Shown: in pieces, positions 23,751 to 36,175 of the stretch
Layout of the letters: each line of letters opens with the position of its first letter
How positions within the stretch are numbered: the stretch's first letter is position 1
Assembly: GCA_964247055.1 (NCBI GenBank)
Contig: OZ176056.1
Location: forward strand, 7,874,001-7,938,000
DNA length: 64,000 bases
Source of the DNA: Paragordius varius
Taxonomy: Eukaryota; Nematomorpha
Direction of reading: 5' to 3'
Translations under genes and position numbers: made by a program
The notes under the pieces: generated by a model
What the model was told of the DNA's origin: nothing
Database searches by the model: none
The model's input: the letters and a program-made list of their open reading frames with translations, nothing else

Positions 23751-24974
23751 GACATTTTATTTTCCAAATCAACTATTTATATTTTACAAACACCTTATGT
23801 CACCAAAGATTGAAAATAAGATCAAGATATATAAAACATCTTTTAAAGTATCTGAATATCGCCAAATATAAATAAATTTATTTTAATTATAATACAAAAT
23901 ATTCATAATATTATGTTTGAAATTAACATTCTTCTATATTGCGGTGTGCGTCATGATGTTCATATTGAAGAATAGTATGAGATGCAATAATTAAATGCAA
24001 AAAATCCTGAAAATTTCAATCACCATCATTTTCTAGGTAGATTCTATCAACTAAAATATAAGATAATTAATATATTAGAAAATTGATACCTGGATTCTAG
24101 TATTTTCAACATATGGGGGCTAAAACATTTAAAGTTTGAAAGAGTACTAAATAAGGTTGACTTGGCTTTTTAACAACTAAATTTGCAAAAAAATATTTTC
24201 TTCATGAAAAAATTCAAAAATGATACTTTATGTTTTTGCGTTTTCGTTCTACCATCTTAAACTATAAATATAAAAAACATTCTTCACCAAAGCAAACAAT
24301 GTTAGTGTTGCTTTGGAATGCTGTTGCATTCAAAGATTAAAATAAATATTTGTTTCTATTTTCTATTTGACGTCATTGGTATGGTGAAATCATATAAGCC
24401 TTTTCATATTTATAGTTTAGGATGGTAAAACGAAAAAAACATAAAATATCATTTTTTGAATGGAAAATATTTTTTTGCAATTAGTTGTTACCAAGTCAAC
24501 CTTATTTAGTTCTCTTTCAAACTTTGAATGTTTTAGCCCCCAATTAATGTTGAAAATATTTCTAAAATTCAGGTATCAATTTTCTAATATATTAATTATC
24601 TTATATTTTAGTTGATAGAATCTACCTAGAAAATGATGGTGATTGAAATTTTCATTATTTGCATTTAATTATTGCATCTCATACTATTCTTCAATCTATA
24701 TGATCATCATGAACGCACACCGCATCGTATATCAATTATATAAACAAATTACCTGTATTAATATCAATAAGAAGAATGTTAATTTCAACATAATATTATA
24801 AATATTTTGTATATTATACATTTATAATTCAAATAAATTTATTTATATTTGGCGATATTCAGATACTTTAAAAGATTTTATATATCTTGATCTTATTTTC
24901 GATCTTTGGTGACATAAGGTGTTTGTTAAAATCTAAATAGTTGATTTGGATAATAAAATGTCAAACCTAAAACC

Positions 24975-25860
24975 GTTACATGCATTTTTACCTGTATCAC
25001 ATATGTTAACTATATTAATATTTTAGTTATCAATGTGAAACAAAAAAATAATATTTTAAAAAATTTAAAAAACCGCAAATCATAGTAATTTTTACCATAT
25101 CAATGTTTCACAAATACATAGTGATATATAAATTAACAAGGTTGAATAAAAAATTTAAAATTCTACCAATTTATTAAAAACCGCAATTGACAGCAGTTTT
25201 ATAAATGTCCAAAATATTTAGTAATTAATTAAACAACAATGATACAAAATACAAACAATGTTACATTTGAAATTTGTTAAAAACCGCCATTTTCTCCTGT
25301 ATTTAATAAAATTTTCAAATATGGTAATTAATTACAATTAACAATATTATATATAAAAAACAGAAAAACTAAATTTTTACTAAATTTGTTAAAAACCGTA
25401 ATTTTTACCTGTATTTATTATATTGTCAAAAATATGTAGTAATTAATTACAATTAAAAATGCAAAACTCAAAAAACAAAAAAAACTAAATTTTTACTAAA
25501 TTTACTAAAAACCGCAATTTTTACCTGTATTTATTATAATGTCCAAAATATGTAGTAATTATTACAATTAACAATGCAAGACCTAAAAAACAAAAATAAC
25601 TAATTTTTTTCTAAATTTAATAAAAACCGCAATTTTTATCTGTTATTATAATGTCCAAAATATGTAGTAATTAATTACAATTAAAAATGCAAAATCTAAA
25701 AACAAAAATTTTTTACTAAATTTTTAAAATCTCAATTTTTACCTATATTTATTATAATGTCCAAAATATGTAGTAATTAATTACAATTGAAAATGCAAAA
25801 CCTAAAAAACAAAAAAAAATTACTAAATTTGTTAAAAACCGCAATTTATACCTGATTAAA
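24975..25860. repeat. Subrepeat array, right arm of the palindrome
   Basis: About nine inverted units with the complement motif AAAACCGCAATTTTTACCTG, spaced 100-115 bp. One or two more units than the left arm account for most of the arm-length difference. Confidence 0.75.
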
Positions 25861-26469
25861 ATGTCTGAAATACTTAAAAAATTTTAATAATTAACAATGC
25901 TAAACATAAAAGACAAAAATCTAAAATCTACTCAAATTTTCAAAAATATATATTTACCTGTGTTTTTTTAATTAGTAATAAGAACTATATAAATTATAAT
26001 ACCAAAATTAAATAATACAGGTTAGCATGTTATATATATTATTAAATTTAGGAATAATTAACATAAAAAATTTGAAAATACGTATTTTACTATTTATTAA
26101 TTTATCAAAGATAAAAACCCACAAAATTCCGCATCTAAATACGTAACAACAATATTACAAATGTTAACATAAATTGCTATAATATTCTGAAAATTTAACA
26201 TTACAAAATATCCATCAAATTAAAGCCTTTGTTAATTCTCACGTCAATCCTCTTTCATATGTGTAATACAAAATAATTTCGTGGGTCAATATTTTACGCA
26301 TTGGATAAACCATTTATGTTTTTTGACTGGCAATAAAATTATTGAACATACATTAAATGCATACTGTAATGCGGTAAAATCATGCAATCTAATGTTTTAA
26401 CACCATAATCTTTTGGTAAAGTTTATCACAATTTGGCCGAAATATGATTTTAGCCTTGTAAGCGCATAA

Positions 26470-27620
26470 CACTAGGTGCAAAAAAGTGGGTTTTTTTAAC
26501 AAATTTTTTTTTCATAGATAGCTTATAACCAGCGAATTCATTTGCCGTTTTTATTTGTTAATGATGTAGTTATAAAAATATTAGAGAAAATGGAAATTGG
26601 GCGAAAAGTGAAAAATAAGGATTAAGATAATTTAAAAAACAATGATAAAGCTTGAGATATTATGGTTTATTATCTTTTAGCAGATATTACAATTTATAAA
26701 TAGCCCAAAATCATATAATTGGAGTTTTTATAAAAATCCAGATCGAAAAATCGCGTTTTTTTAACATACTCAAAATACAAAAATATTTTTATGAAACTAT
26801 AAAATAATCTTTTCAATTATTTACTAGCTAAACTCACTAAAATCTTAACATTCATATTTTTTCAGTAAAAAAACTTTATCAAAATGGAACTTTAAATTTT
26901 ATTTTTTTGTCATCTGTTTATGAGTGTATAAACAATTTACTGCTTTATTTTGAAATACAAGAGCGGAAATTATAAATTATATAAATTAATACAAAATATG
27001 ATTTACAAGTAGTGGAATATCAACCAAAAGGCCGTAATAAACCCAATAATATTGATTTGTGTTAAAACAAACCTGTTTTGGGATTATACGGAATGTTGAT
27101 TGATATTCCACAACTTTTGAATCCTATTTGCCCAAATTATATACTTACCCGCTCATGTAAGATTCCAAATTTGACAGTAAATATTTTCACTCATAAACCA
27201 AATGACAAAAAAATGAAAAAAAAATTTTAATATTGTTTGGATATATATTACTAAACATAATATAATTAATATTTTAATAGTGAGTTTAGCGGGTAGATAA
27301 ACTAAAAAAATTATTTTGATATCTTAATAAATTATTCTTTTAAGTATGATAAAAAAAACCTTTGATCTGAGTTTTATCTATATGATTTTAGGCTTTTTAT
27401 ATATTGTAAATGTCTGCAAAAAAATAATATAACTTAATTTCTTTATCATTTTTCGAGCTTAATTATCCTTAATTTTCACTTTTGGCCAAATTTTAATTTT
27501 CTATCAATATTTAACAAGGTCGTCAACTAATAATTTTTGCGCAAATTAATTCCTGGTCGTAAGCTATCAAAAAAAATTATTTTGTTAAAAATTATTCACA
27601 GTGTAATACAAAATTTTTAA
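26470..27620. mobile_element. Fold-back element FB2
   Basis: Inverted arms of ~550 bp (about 26490-27025 and 27095-27610) with a ~65-bp centre. Innermost blocks are AGTAGTGGAATATCAACCA and GTTGATTGATATTCCACAAC. A second copy forms the interior of the CAGTAGCG element at 36176-37522. No coding capacity. Confidence 0.75.
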
Positions 27621-27639
27621 ATTTAAATTTGTTAAAAAT

Positions 27640-28120
27640 CCTTATGATCAAACTTTTTCGCCACCACTTTTCTCTAAATTTTTTTAACCTCGCTATTACA
27701 ATAGATAGCTTTCAGATTGCATACCAGCAAAAACTTGAATCATACATGAAGAACAATGATTTATAATTAAATTTTAACTAAAATAAATTACGTAGTTTTA
27801 AAAATGGAGCTCTAGGATATAAATTACTTCAATATGTGAACTAGGACAAAATGTAAAGGTATAGTGTTAAAATTAAAGGTATTAGGTACAAGTTTTTATT
27901 GTCTACAGGGATTATTAGTATATAATAAAATTTAATAGAAATGAAAAAGGGTCAGTGGTATCTTGTACATATTAATGTGCATACGTGATAGTTAAACTTC
28001 AAAACAAAATTTCTTATCCGTTGACCCTCGACCAAAAGTTTTAAGCTAAGAAAAATCAAGTCAATTCGATATATTAACCTACAAACAGGTCATTCAAGTA
28101 ATTGTATTTAACTTGTATAT
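27640..28120 (+). repeat. Degenerate, internally deleted copy of unit A
   Basis: Blocks match A1 in order with large gaps: CTTTTTCGCC (27653, A1 ~228), GGAGCTCTAGGATATAAATTA (27807, A1 ~472) and a GCATACGTGATAG block (27971, A1 ~990). It is older or more decayed than the other copies. Confidence 0.5.
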
Positions 28121-28161
28121 TAAGTATTATTGAATTAATATTTACTTTTTTTCGTTTAAAC

Positions 28162-28471
28162 CAATGGTTTCCAACCTTTTTTTGTTTAGGCCCCACCAAA
28201 TTAAAAATATAAATTCTTCCCTCCCCCTCTCTAAAATAAATGCGAAACTTATTAAAATATTATAAGAATTATAACCAATGAGATCCTTATATTTGAGATC
28301 GCTGAAATATTTTCTGTACATCGGGGAAATGTTGCTATTCACCTGAGATCCAGATTAACCTACAATTGTTTCTAGTTTTATCTCTTAATTGTATTATCCA
28401 AATTTTTCGCCGCCTCTCCATAAAATTATACGCAACCCTAGAAGGGCATTGCCCCCTTTTGGGAACCACTA
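28162..28471. mobile_element. hAT MITE (Charlie-type ends)
   Basis: A 310-bp element starting CAATGGTTTCCAACCTTTTT and ending, read inward, TAGTGGTTCCCAAAAGGGGG. Flanks GTTTAAAC (28154-28161) and ACTTAAAC (28472-28479) look like an 8-bp target duplication with two changes. CAGTGGTTCCCAACC is a well-known hAT terminal form. No transposase. Confidence 0.75.
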
Positions 28472-28479
28472 ACTTAAAC

Positions 28480-28969
28480 TATCATTTTATATAAAAAATA
28501 TTCCATATTAAATAAAAACTCCAATTAAAATACTCGTAACCTTATTAACACATTATTTTAAGGTAATTTAGGGAAAAAATATGAAGTTAGAAATCAATGC
28601 ATTCTTTTCTTTAACCGCATTTTACAAATATAATATCTCAAAACATAAATCTCACAAACTTTGGAGTAAATTTTCCAACTTCTGCCAAATAATCAAGTGG
28701 CAAAATGCATGATCAATTAAAAAATAATTAACTTTATTCGTTTTTATATTATTTTTGAAAAATAATTATTAGTTTCAACTCTTTGCAAACTTTAAATGTG
28801 GACTCATCTCAAAATTTTTGCTGCTTTTGAATGATAAAATTATATTGTATATAATGATTAAAATGTGGAAATCAAAAAGATTATGGTGAATGGACTATCT
28901 AAAAGACACCAATGCGTTAACAATAAAAAACAATGCATGGAAATGTTTAATTAACAGTATTAAAAAAAA
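28480..28969. other. Unassigned AT-rich stretch
   Basis: No frame or repeat recognised. Confidence 0.4.
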
Positions 28970-29690
28970 TTAACCTCGACTACATCCATCTAAGTAAGAA
29001 ACCAGATGAGGTACGACTATACAAAGCCTGCGGCAGAATATTTGGACCCATATAGAAAGTAATCTCACTAGATGAGTGAAAAATCGCAATAAGTAGTCAC
29101 CCTATTACCGGAATTTCAATACGCTGACATAGGAGCGGCTCTATATGTAAATATATACATATGTTGACTAAGGACAGTTTTAACTGGTTAGTAGTTATTG
29201 ATATCACCACTCGTGGGTTGAAGTGTGCTGAAACTAGTTTCAACTCATATTTATTCGATACCGGAAACAATCACCAGATTATTTCTTGGTCAAATGACAA
29301 CTGACAATACCAGCTGCTACTTCACACCAAAAGAATTCCAGTGCATTCTTCACATTCGACCATCCACAGTGTATAAAGAGTAAGACAAACCTTAAAAAAT
29401 AACTCCATTCAAGTCGAATCAAAGCCTGCTTATAAAGTAATGAGCTGCGTTTTATATTCCTACAAAAAAGTTTCCACGTGTCGTTAAAAAAGTATTCTTA
29501 TTTGTTTTTAAGACATTAAGTTCACATTATCTTATAACATCGACCCCGGACCTAATATAACACGAATAAAAAACCTATTTCAATTACCAAACACAGTTTA
29601 TGATACCACTCTCAACCGGAAAATAATTCCATACAATTCAATCCCTAGAAACAACCCAAACCCTTTGCGCCGATATATGATAGAAAAAAC
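28970..29690 (+). mobile_element. Old Ty3/gypsy fragment (integrase region), fossil
   Basis: The plus strand at about 29155-29400 encodes pieces of a retroviral-type integrase core resembling the same part of the gypsy element at 45704-50079, for example FNWLVVIDITTRGLK. Less AT-rich sequence continues to about 29690. No LTR is attached. It is a heavily broken, ancient fragment. Confidence 0.55.
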
Positions 29691-30111
29691 GTACATTATA
29701 CTATGAACACATGCTTTTATATAGATATAGAAATATTTATGCGTTAAACACATAGAGAGCAAATTGGATTATATTGTACTGTTAAAGTAATTTAAGTTTT
29801 TTACATATGTATGAGGTTCACCGGTAGTTGAACGCTTAAGAATGTATTTGTACTCTTTATTTAATGTATAAATGTTTTATTAATCTTATGCTCGTAAATT
29901 TGGAATGATATATTATTTAAAATAGGCCTTCTTTTTTACCATCATGCCAATTTTGTTTAAAACTTTCGGACTTAATAAAACCAACATTTATTATCAACGT
30001 TCCAATTATGTACCCGTATCATCACAATAATCCATGTAATGATGTTTAAAATGAGTAATAATTAAATTTAATTTTAGTTGAATTAAGAATGAAAAAACAA
30101 TTTATACTGTT

Positions 30112-32788
30112 TTATTCGTAATGCATTGGTCTAACATATAATTTATATTGATTATTAATTATTTCAACACGATCTCCAGCCGATAGATGCAAATTTCTGC
30201 AAGAATAGGCTCCACATTGGAATGTCGATTGGTAATTTAATCTGGCATTATACACTGTCATTCTCGTGCTATATTGATGTGGTAATAGGTAGGATTTAAT
30301 CTGATCCCATGTGCTTACACTATTGTTCCATTCAATATCTAAAATAGTAAATATATTATTTTAATATAGGGATAAAATAGTCATCTTAAATGTTGTGTTA
30401 ATTAAGCACCATAGATGGTAAAATTGTTAAGTCATTATAATAACATACAAGCTTTTTTTACAAAATATTTTTATCTTAATTTCATAATGAATGCTAAATG
30501 CATTCTCAGCTGTGACCATCAAAAAAATTTATGGAGGAGTCTAAAATGCGATTTGCGTTTTGAATATATATAAGATGTTCATGAATATTGGATTAAAAAT
30601 TAACTATTATCATTATTTTATATATTGTTTTCTAATTTTGCGAATAAACCATTAATTAACAATAGAAAAAAGATACTTTTAATACATAAACTATTTTAAT
30701 TATATTTTTGTGTAAATAAATACCACCGATTTTGTGTACAATCTAATTACTTTGTTAAAGATATATTAAAAAAAGGGATATTATCTTATCTTTTACTGAT
30801 CAATTTTATAGCTAATATTATCTTAAACCTCTGGGCATTATATGAAACCTTAAAAAATACTTTTAGAATTGGTTTTGCACTCTTGTGGTTCCAATTCGAT
30901 CTTGTGGATAGAATTTGCCTTTTTGAGATAAAGCATGCTATGTTTGGATATTTCTGATTTTGGGCCAGTTATTACCATTTTATTTTTGTCCATGTAAGCA
31001 TCTAATTTGGTCAAATATTCCAATGAAGACCCCAAAAACTCAGTCTCTCCAACAGGCCAGCCAAGTGTTAAAAAACTTACGATTTCTTCGCAAGTATAAT
31101 AACGCCTCACACTTTTGGCTATAAAAAATAGGTGTAATAATTGTTTTTTATGATAGATAATTATATATTATAATTTGCTATATCATTACAATTGTTTCAA
31201 AAAAAGATGTTTTATGTACGACTAGATGGAAGATTTTTGGTGCAACGAATGCCATATATTTTTTTGATAAATGGCGTCTTTATTTATAATAAATTATAAT
31301 TAAAAATATTTTATTGTTTCATAAAATATTAATATTTACTTTTTAGCTCAGATGTTAACTGTTTTAGCGCGGAAAAATTATGAAGAATGTTGGATAAAAT
31401 ACAAAACGCTTTTTTATACTTTCCTGAGCGACTCAAAGGCCCTAAAACAAAAACCTATTATAAAGACCTATAATTTTGTTTTTAATGTAAAGCTTTACTT
31501 ATAAAATATATCAAGTTTATTTAAATTGGATTCGTTTGTTATTGCACACGTGTCCAAAAGATAAAATAAAATAATTATTTAAAGCTCTTTAAAGAATTTC
31601 TTGGCAAAAACAGTTAATACCGCAATATTGAAAATTTGCCTCACACCAAATGTTATTTGTAATTACAAAAATTATTTATAAAACTTACATGTAACAATCT
31701 TATTCATTGCAGAACTAATTCCATCTGTGTCCCATATTTCTATAAATGTATTAATATGGATATAATCAATAATTTAATTAAATACAAAAATGATATACCG
31801 ATTGGCTTAATAAATGTGGTCAAGTAATGTATATTATTAACGTAGAGGTGCAAATTGGTTTCTCTGGTCACAGTTCTATTGATTTTAATTGAATATTTGG
31901 ATCTTTGTAAAATTGAACCATCATCACCCTTTAAAAGAAATTGACAATTTTTGGCCAAATTTCGGTCTTCAAACAAAGTGGAACAATCTTGTTGAAAAAT
32001 GTATTGCCCTCTGTACGCCACATAAGTAGTTGACCAATTGCTTACGTCGATGAACACTTTGAGTTTTTTGCCATTTATTGTTATGTTTAAGTATCCAGCA
32101 TTATCGTAAACCCCGACTAGGGTAAATATTAATATTGTTTTATTTGTCACTTTGAATGGAACTGGTTTTCCATTATTCGCAATTAGTTGAATGTTTAGAT
32201 GAGTTTTATCTTTATTATCCATTTGCCAATAATCTTTCAAATCGAGTTCCCGCTCTGAGACACGATTAGTTTGTATCCATCTTGTGTGAGCATGTTCTAG
32301 TTTAATAAAATTAATAATTTGTCTAGGAAAGTTTAATTTAGTTTGAGAATACAAATTAATTTTAGGTAATACAAAGCTAATGAATGACTTAATATTGACA
32401 TATCATATATTATTAAAATAAAGCAACATATTTATGTTTGATTAGCAACGCCTACAAATTCACAAAATAATTGACAAATATACTTACCATCTATAGAGAT
32501 ATTTCCATGCCTTGTTATCACACCATTTCGAGTAACGGAATAAGGGCCATCAACCAGGTTTAATTTTGGTGTAATTCCTTGATTAAGGAATTGGGTATAA
32601 TTGACATTTTTGTAAGAAAATGTTTTATAAGCAAATTTGACAGTTATGTTAGCTTTTCCTTTGTACTCATCCACTAGTTGATTGTAAAATTGTTTGCGAA
32701 ACCTAACCGTAAGATCTTTGGGAGGTGGTAATTTTTGGGCTATTATACTTTGGCACCCAAATAGAAGTAAAATAATTGGGATATACAT
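30112..32788 (-). CDS. Secreted protein of unknown function, five exons, intact copy
   Basis: Exons on the minus strand: 32788-32488, 32296-31799, 31739-31689, 31118-30861 and 30338-30112. They sum to 1335 nt, giving 444 residues and a TAA stop. All four introns are phase 1, begin GT and end AG. Residues 1-18 (MYIPIILLLFGCQSIIAQ) are a clear signal peptide with likely cleavage after Ala-Gln. The mature part has no membrane segment, six cysteines (two each in exons 2, 4 and 5) and about eight N-glycosylation sequons (e.g. NIT, NYT, NIS, NWS), so it is probably an extracellular glycoprotein. I recognise no domain. Introns are 191, 59, 570 and 522 bp. The exon 4 donor (GTATTT) is weak, but phase and paralogue conservation support it. 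An AATAAA overlaps the stop codon. A salivary or effector role is conceivable but is inference only. Confidence 0.75.
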
Positions 32789-32837
32789 TACTTGGAAAAC
32801 TAAAAAATTATATATGATTAATATTAAAAAATCTTGG

Positions 32838-32845
32838 TTTATATA
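32838..32845 (-). promoter_or_regulatory. TATA box of the secreted-protein gene
   Basis: TATATAAA about 50 bp upstream of the ATG, within TCTATATAAACCAAGATTTTT. The motif and its flanks are kept in the right copy (54947-54954). Confidence 0.5.
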
Positions 32846-33643
32846 GACTGTATTAGAAAAAAATATTTACATCATTTTTGTCACCTATGATATTTTTGCC
32901 GGGTGATAAAATAAATATTATTGAAATTCGGTCCGCTATAAACCATTATAAATGAAATTATTGATAACATATAGTTTGAAGCTTAGTTTTTTTACTCAAT
33001 AACAATTTGTAAAATCATTGTAGGTTAGACAAATAACAAAAATGGCAATAATATACCCAATGCATTTTTCCAAATGTCAATATTTACATATTATCATAAC
33101 ACCTTCCTCGTCATACTTTTATTACCAAATCAAAGCGCATAACTGAAAAAATAGCATTAATTTTATTTATAAAAATATTAACATTTCATATTAAGAGTAC
33201 GATGTTTCAAGGTTGAGTAAAATAAATGTGTTTTTATCAAAAATTTACCATATGCAAATATACCCTTTCATCAAAATTGACTTAGTATGTTGAGCATCAT
33301 AGTAAATAAAAAACGTGCTTAAATTGTTTTTATGCCCTCCCTCCATGCTTCAAAATATAGTAATGTTTAAAATTTCATATTATAATATATTTCATAATCT
33401 GACATATGTTAAAACATCTTATCCCGCAATCACGGCATTTCTGCATTTATTTTATAAAAAAACGGCCCGTTTTAAAGAGGGCCTAAAATATCTTTCGGAA
33501 CGTACAGCTAAAACTTAAAATTTGAGATAAATAAATTTATGCTTATATTTAATAAATTTGGTATTAACCATCTAGCATTTGCTAAAATTTTTTTATTTGA
33601 TATAATGTGCGCTAATTTAGTCACTTTTCGTTATCCAGAAGCT

Positions 33644-33743
33644 CTAAGGCCCAAAACCAAAAGCATAATGATAATTATCATACATATTTCCATCTATCAG
33701 AATAAATAATCCATTAAGATATTGTTCATCCCCATTTTCAACA
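33644..33743 (-). other. Candidate terminal exon of a neighbouring gene
   Basis: After a TACACAG acceptor at 33744, the minus strand reads VENGDEQYLNGLFILIDGNM, then YDNYHYAFGFGP and TAG. The right copy keeps most of this (after removing the LINE inserted there), with ENVGNKHYLNELYIL-like residues. It would be a phase-2 exon, unlike the phase-1 exons of the gene downstream, so it may be the end of an upstream gene. No partner exon was found. Confidence 0.25.
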
Positions 33744-34189
33744 CTGTGTATATTAAAATAATAATATATTATATACAGTCTGAAATTTTGATATATTAAA
33801 ATCGATTTGGACAACTTGCTAATCCTAAAATATTTTACCCATATATTTTTTATTTTTATCAGTTTACCAATTATTTTTTGGAGACGATTTATTTTTTTAA
33901 GGAACATAAGTTAACATTGTAAATAACTGTATTAAAAGGTTTTGGTTATAATTTACTTAATTCTCATGCAATAGATAAGCTAATATATTATTGTAAATAC
34001 TGAAATTTACGATGGGATAACTCAAAATCCAATTTAAACGAACAGTTGATTATAAAGTTGATAAAGACTGCCACCAAAAAGTAAGATAGCTTTTTAAAGT
34101 TTATCAATTTATAACCATAATAATTATTTTATTTTCCTGTTAAATTACCGATTCAAAAAATCCAAGGAAAAGTATGGTGGCAAAAAAAT

Positions 34190-36097
34190 CAAATAGATGA
34201 AGATTTATTTGATTGTGTTGATAGTTAAATTTGGAAACACTTATTTCATTTAGAAGAACTGATTAACACTCCATCACCTTTTAGGGTAATTTTATAACCC
34301 AGACCGATTTGCACTTTAAACATCGTGAAAAGTATTCTATACGAATTCAAAGATATGCTTTCTTGAGTCTTTTCGCGAATTTACAAAAAAAAATTATTGT
34401 AAATATTCCTCATCTCAAACTTTTTGCCGCCATTTTTTATAAATGATTTTTAAATCGCTAATGCAACAAGGAATAGTGTATATTATGTTTAGAAAAATGT
34501 AAATAATTAACTTTAAAAAGCTTCCACTTGATATATTTGATTTTAATGTCAACTGTTCGTATCAATCTAGAGCTGTCACAATTTTAGACACTAGGTCAGG
34601 ATCTGCAAAAAGAAGATTTTTTTAAATACATGAGTATAATGTTTTATAATTAAAGTTTAACTAAAATTTTCATAACTTTAGTTTATTTACAATATTGGGC
34701 TCTGAGATATAAAACTACCCCAAATGTTTAAATAAAGAAAAGATAATGAAGTCTTAAATTATAATGCGAAATTTGCTGTCATAACCATAGTAATATGGAC
34801 TTAATAATATTAGTTTTTAATAATTTTTTGCCAGTTAAGCCATTTATCAAAAAAAATTCGCCAAAGGTTTTTATTTTGAATTATTGTATTTGTAGGTCCC
34901 TAAAAAGCCATGCATATTTTTAAATTTGAATCAATGTCATAGAAACTTTTAAGTCGATGGTTATTGTCGGATATAATAAACTACCATTAATATTTTAGTT
35001 AGCCTAATACCTATTTAATATTATATTTTCATCTTTTATTTTATACAATATATTATAAAAAATGTTAACTGTATAAATTATGTAAATATTGATTCAATAA
35101 AATTACATACTAAATACAAATTAAAGATATAAACAGTATAGAGGCTTTAAATCGGGCAAACCCATAAATTTTTATACTTAGTTCGACTAGGTTTTTGGCT
35201 TAGGGCCAACTGTAATAACAAAAATTATGTTTTTAAATTTGAACTATCACGTACGCAAATACATATTTACGAGCTGGACGCACTTACTTACCCCATTTTT
35301 ATTTAATATATGTATATATTAAAGGTTTTTATGTGCTAATCATCTATATAAGACACTGTTTTAAAATGTTAGAAACAGTATTATAATTGCACAAACTAAT
35401 TTTTTCAATAATCAAAATTAAATACGTTTTTAGCGTTGTCATACCCGTAACTAACACCTGTGTATCATTTATTTCCAAGATAAATTTATATAGGCTTTCG
35501 ATAAGTTTGAGTACGGCAACTATCCAATCAGCATATAAAACGTTTTTCCGAAAAAAATACTTTTTCTCAATGTTTAAAACTCTAATCTATGACATAATGA
35601 TGGAAAGACATTATAAGCCGCAATATATATCGATTTATAGATTTATCGAGTAATTAATTGCTATTCACCGTATAAGATAACATGACATATAATTTAAAAT
35701 TTTAAAATATTTTAATATAGCTTAAAACAAACATTTCGGCTTTGGATACCCTGATGATCCCAAATTTTACATATATAGCGGCATTCATTTATTCAAAAAA
35801 GTTGATGATCATAAATTTAAAGCTTGGGGAACAGTTTAAAACGGAAGGCAAACCTTGCTTGTATTAAAAAAACTCTCATGTGCATTTTCGGTTGTGTCTG
35901 TTTATTTTGGCCTACCGAAAATCGGGCATTTTTCAAAATAGTGTGGAAGGGTTTCACCAATTTTTTTGAAATAAGGTTAACGGTTGTTGTTACTCTATTC
36001 AAATGTAGCTGCCGATAGGCGTTATTAACAATGTAGAATTTTATTTACGGATATGGATTTGCAAATATTTATCCTAAACATTTCAAGATAACACAGA
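34190..36097 (+). repeat. Repeat unit A, copy A2
   Basis: Same orientation as A1, from the GATTGTGTTGATAG block at 34213 to the TAACACAGACGTTAC block ending at 36097. It lacks the last ~1.1 kb present in A1 and A3. It directly follows the gene's upstream spacer. Confidence 0.8.
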
Positions 36098-36175
36098 CGT
36101 TACAAAAAAAGACAAAGCGCAATCATTTTTTTGAATTTAAATAAGGATTTTTTTATATATGCGATGGTTAATATA

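Larger units (their letters stand above)
22577..26360. mobile_element. Giant palindromic (fold-back) element, 3.8 kb
   Basis: Left arm 22577-24272 and right arm 24411-26360 are reverse complements from the outermost ATGTATGTTCARTAATTTTA to the innermost CTACCATCTTAAACTATAAA, separated by a ~140-bp loop. The right arm is about 250 bp longer because it has more copies of the internal subrepeat. No frame longer than ~80 codons; no domain recognised. Ends lack an obvious target duplication. It resembles foldback-type elements in build, but the family is unassigned. Confidence 0.85.
29955..36097. repeat. Segmental duplication, left copy
   Basis: About 6.1 kb is the reverse complement of 51490-57472. 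It contains the five-exon gene, its upstream spacer and unit A. Homology continues past the gene's stop to at least 29955, where the right copy is interrupted by a Helitron end. Coding exons differ at roughly one residue in eight. Introns and spacers differ more, including small indels throughout. Confidence 0.85.

Noticed and set aside
22977-25860. CRISPR-like array
   Set aside because: Units of ~110 bp are wholly repetitive, with no unique spacers, and lie in mirrored arms of a palindrome in a eukaryotic genome.
30112-32788. Secreted gene as a viral envelope glycoprotein
   Set aside because: It has a signal peptide and many sequons, but five spliced exons, no transmembrane anchor, no fusion-peptide or cleavage motif and no adjoining polymerase gene. 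The hydrophobic tail seen when exon 2 is read on is intronic.
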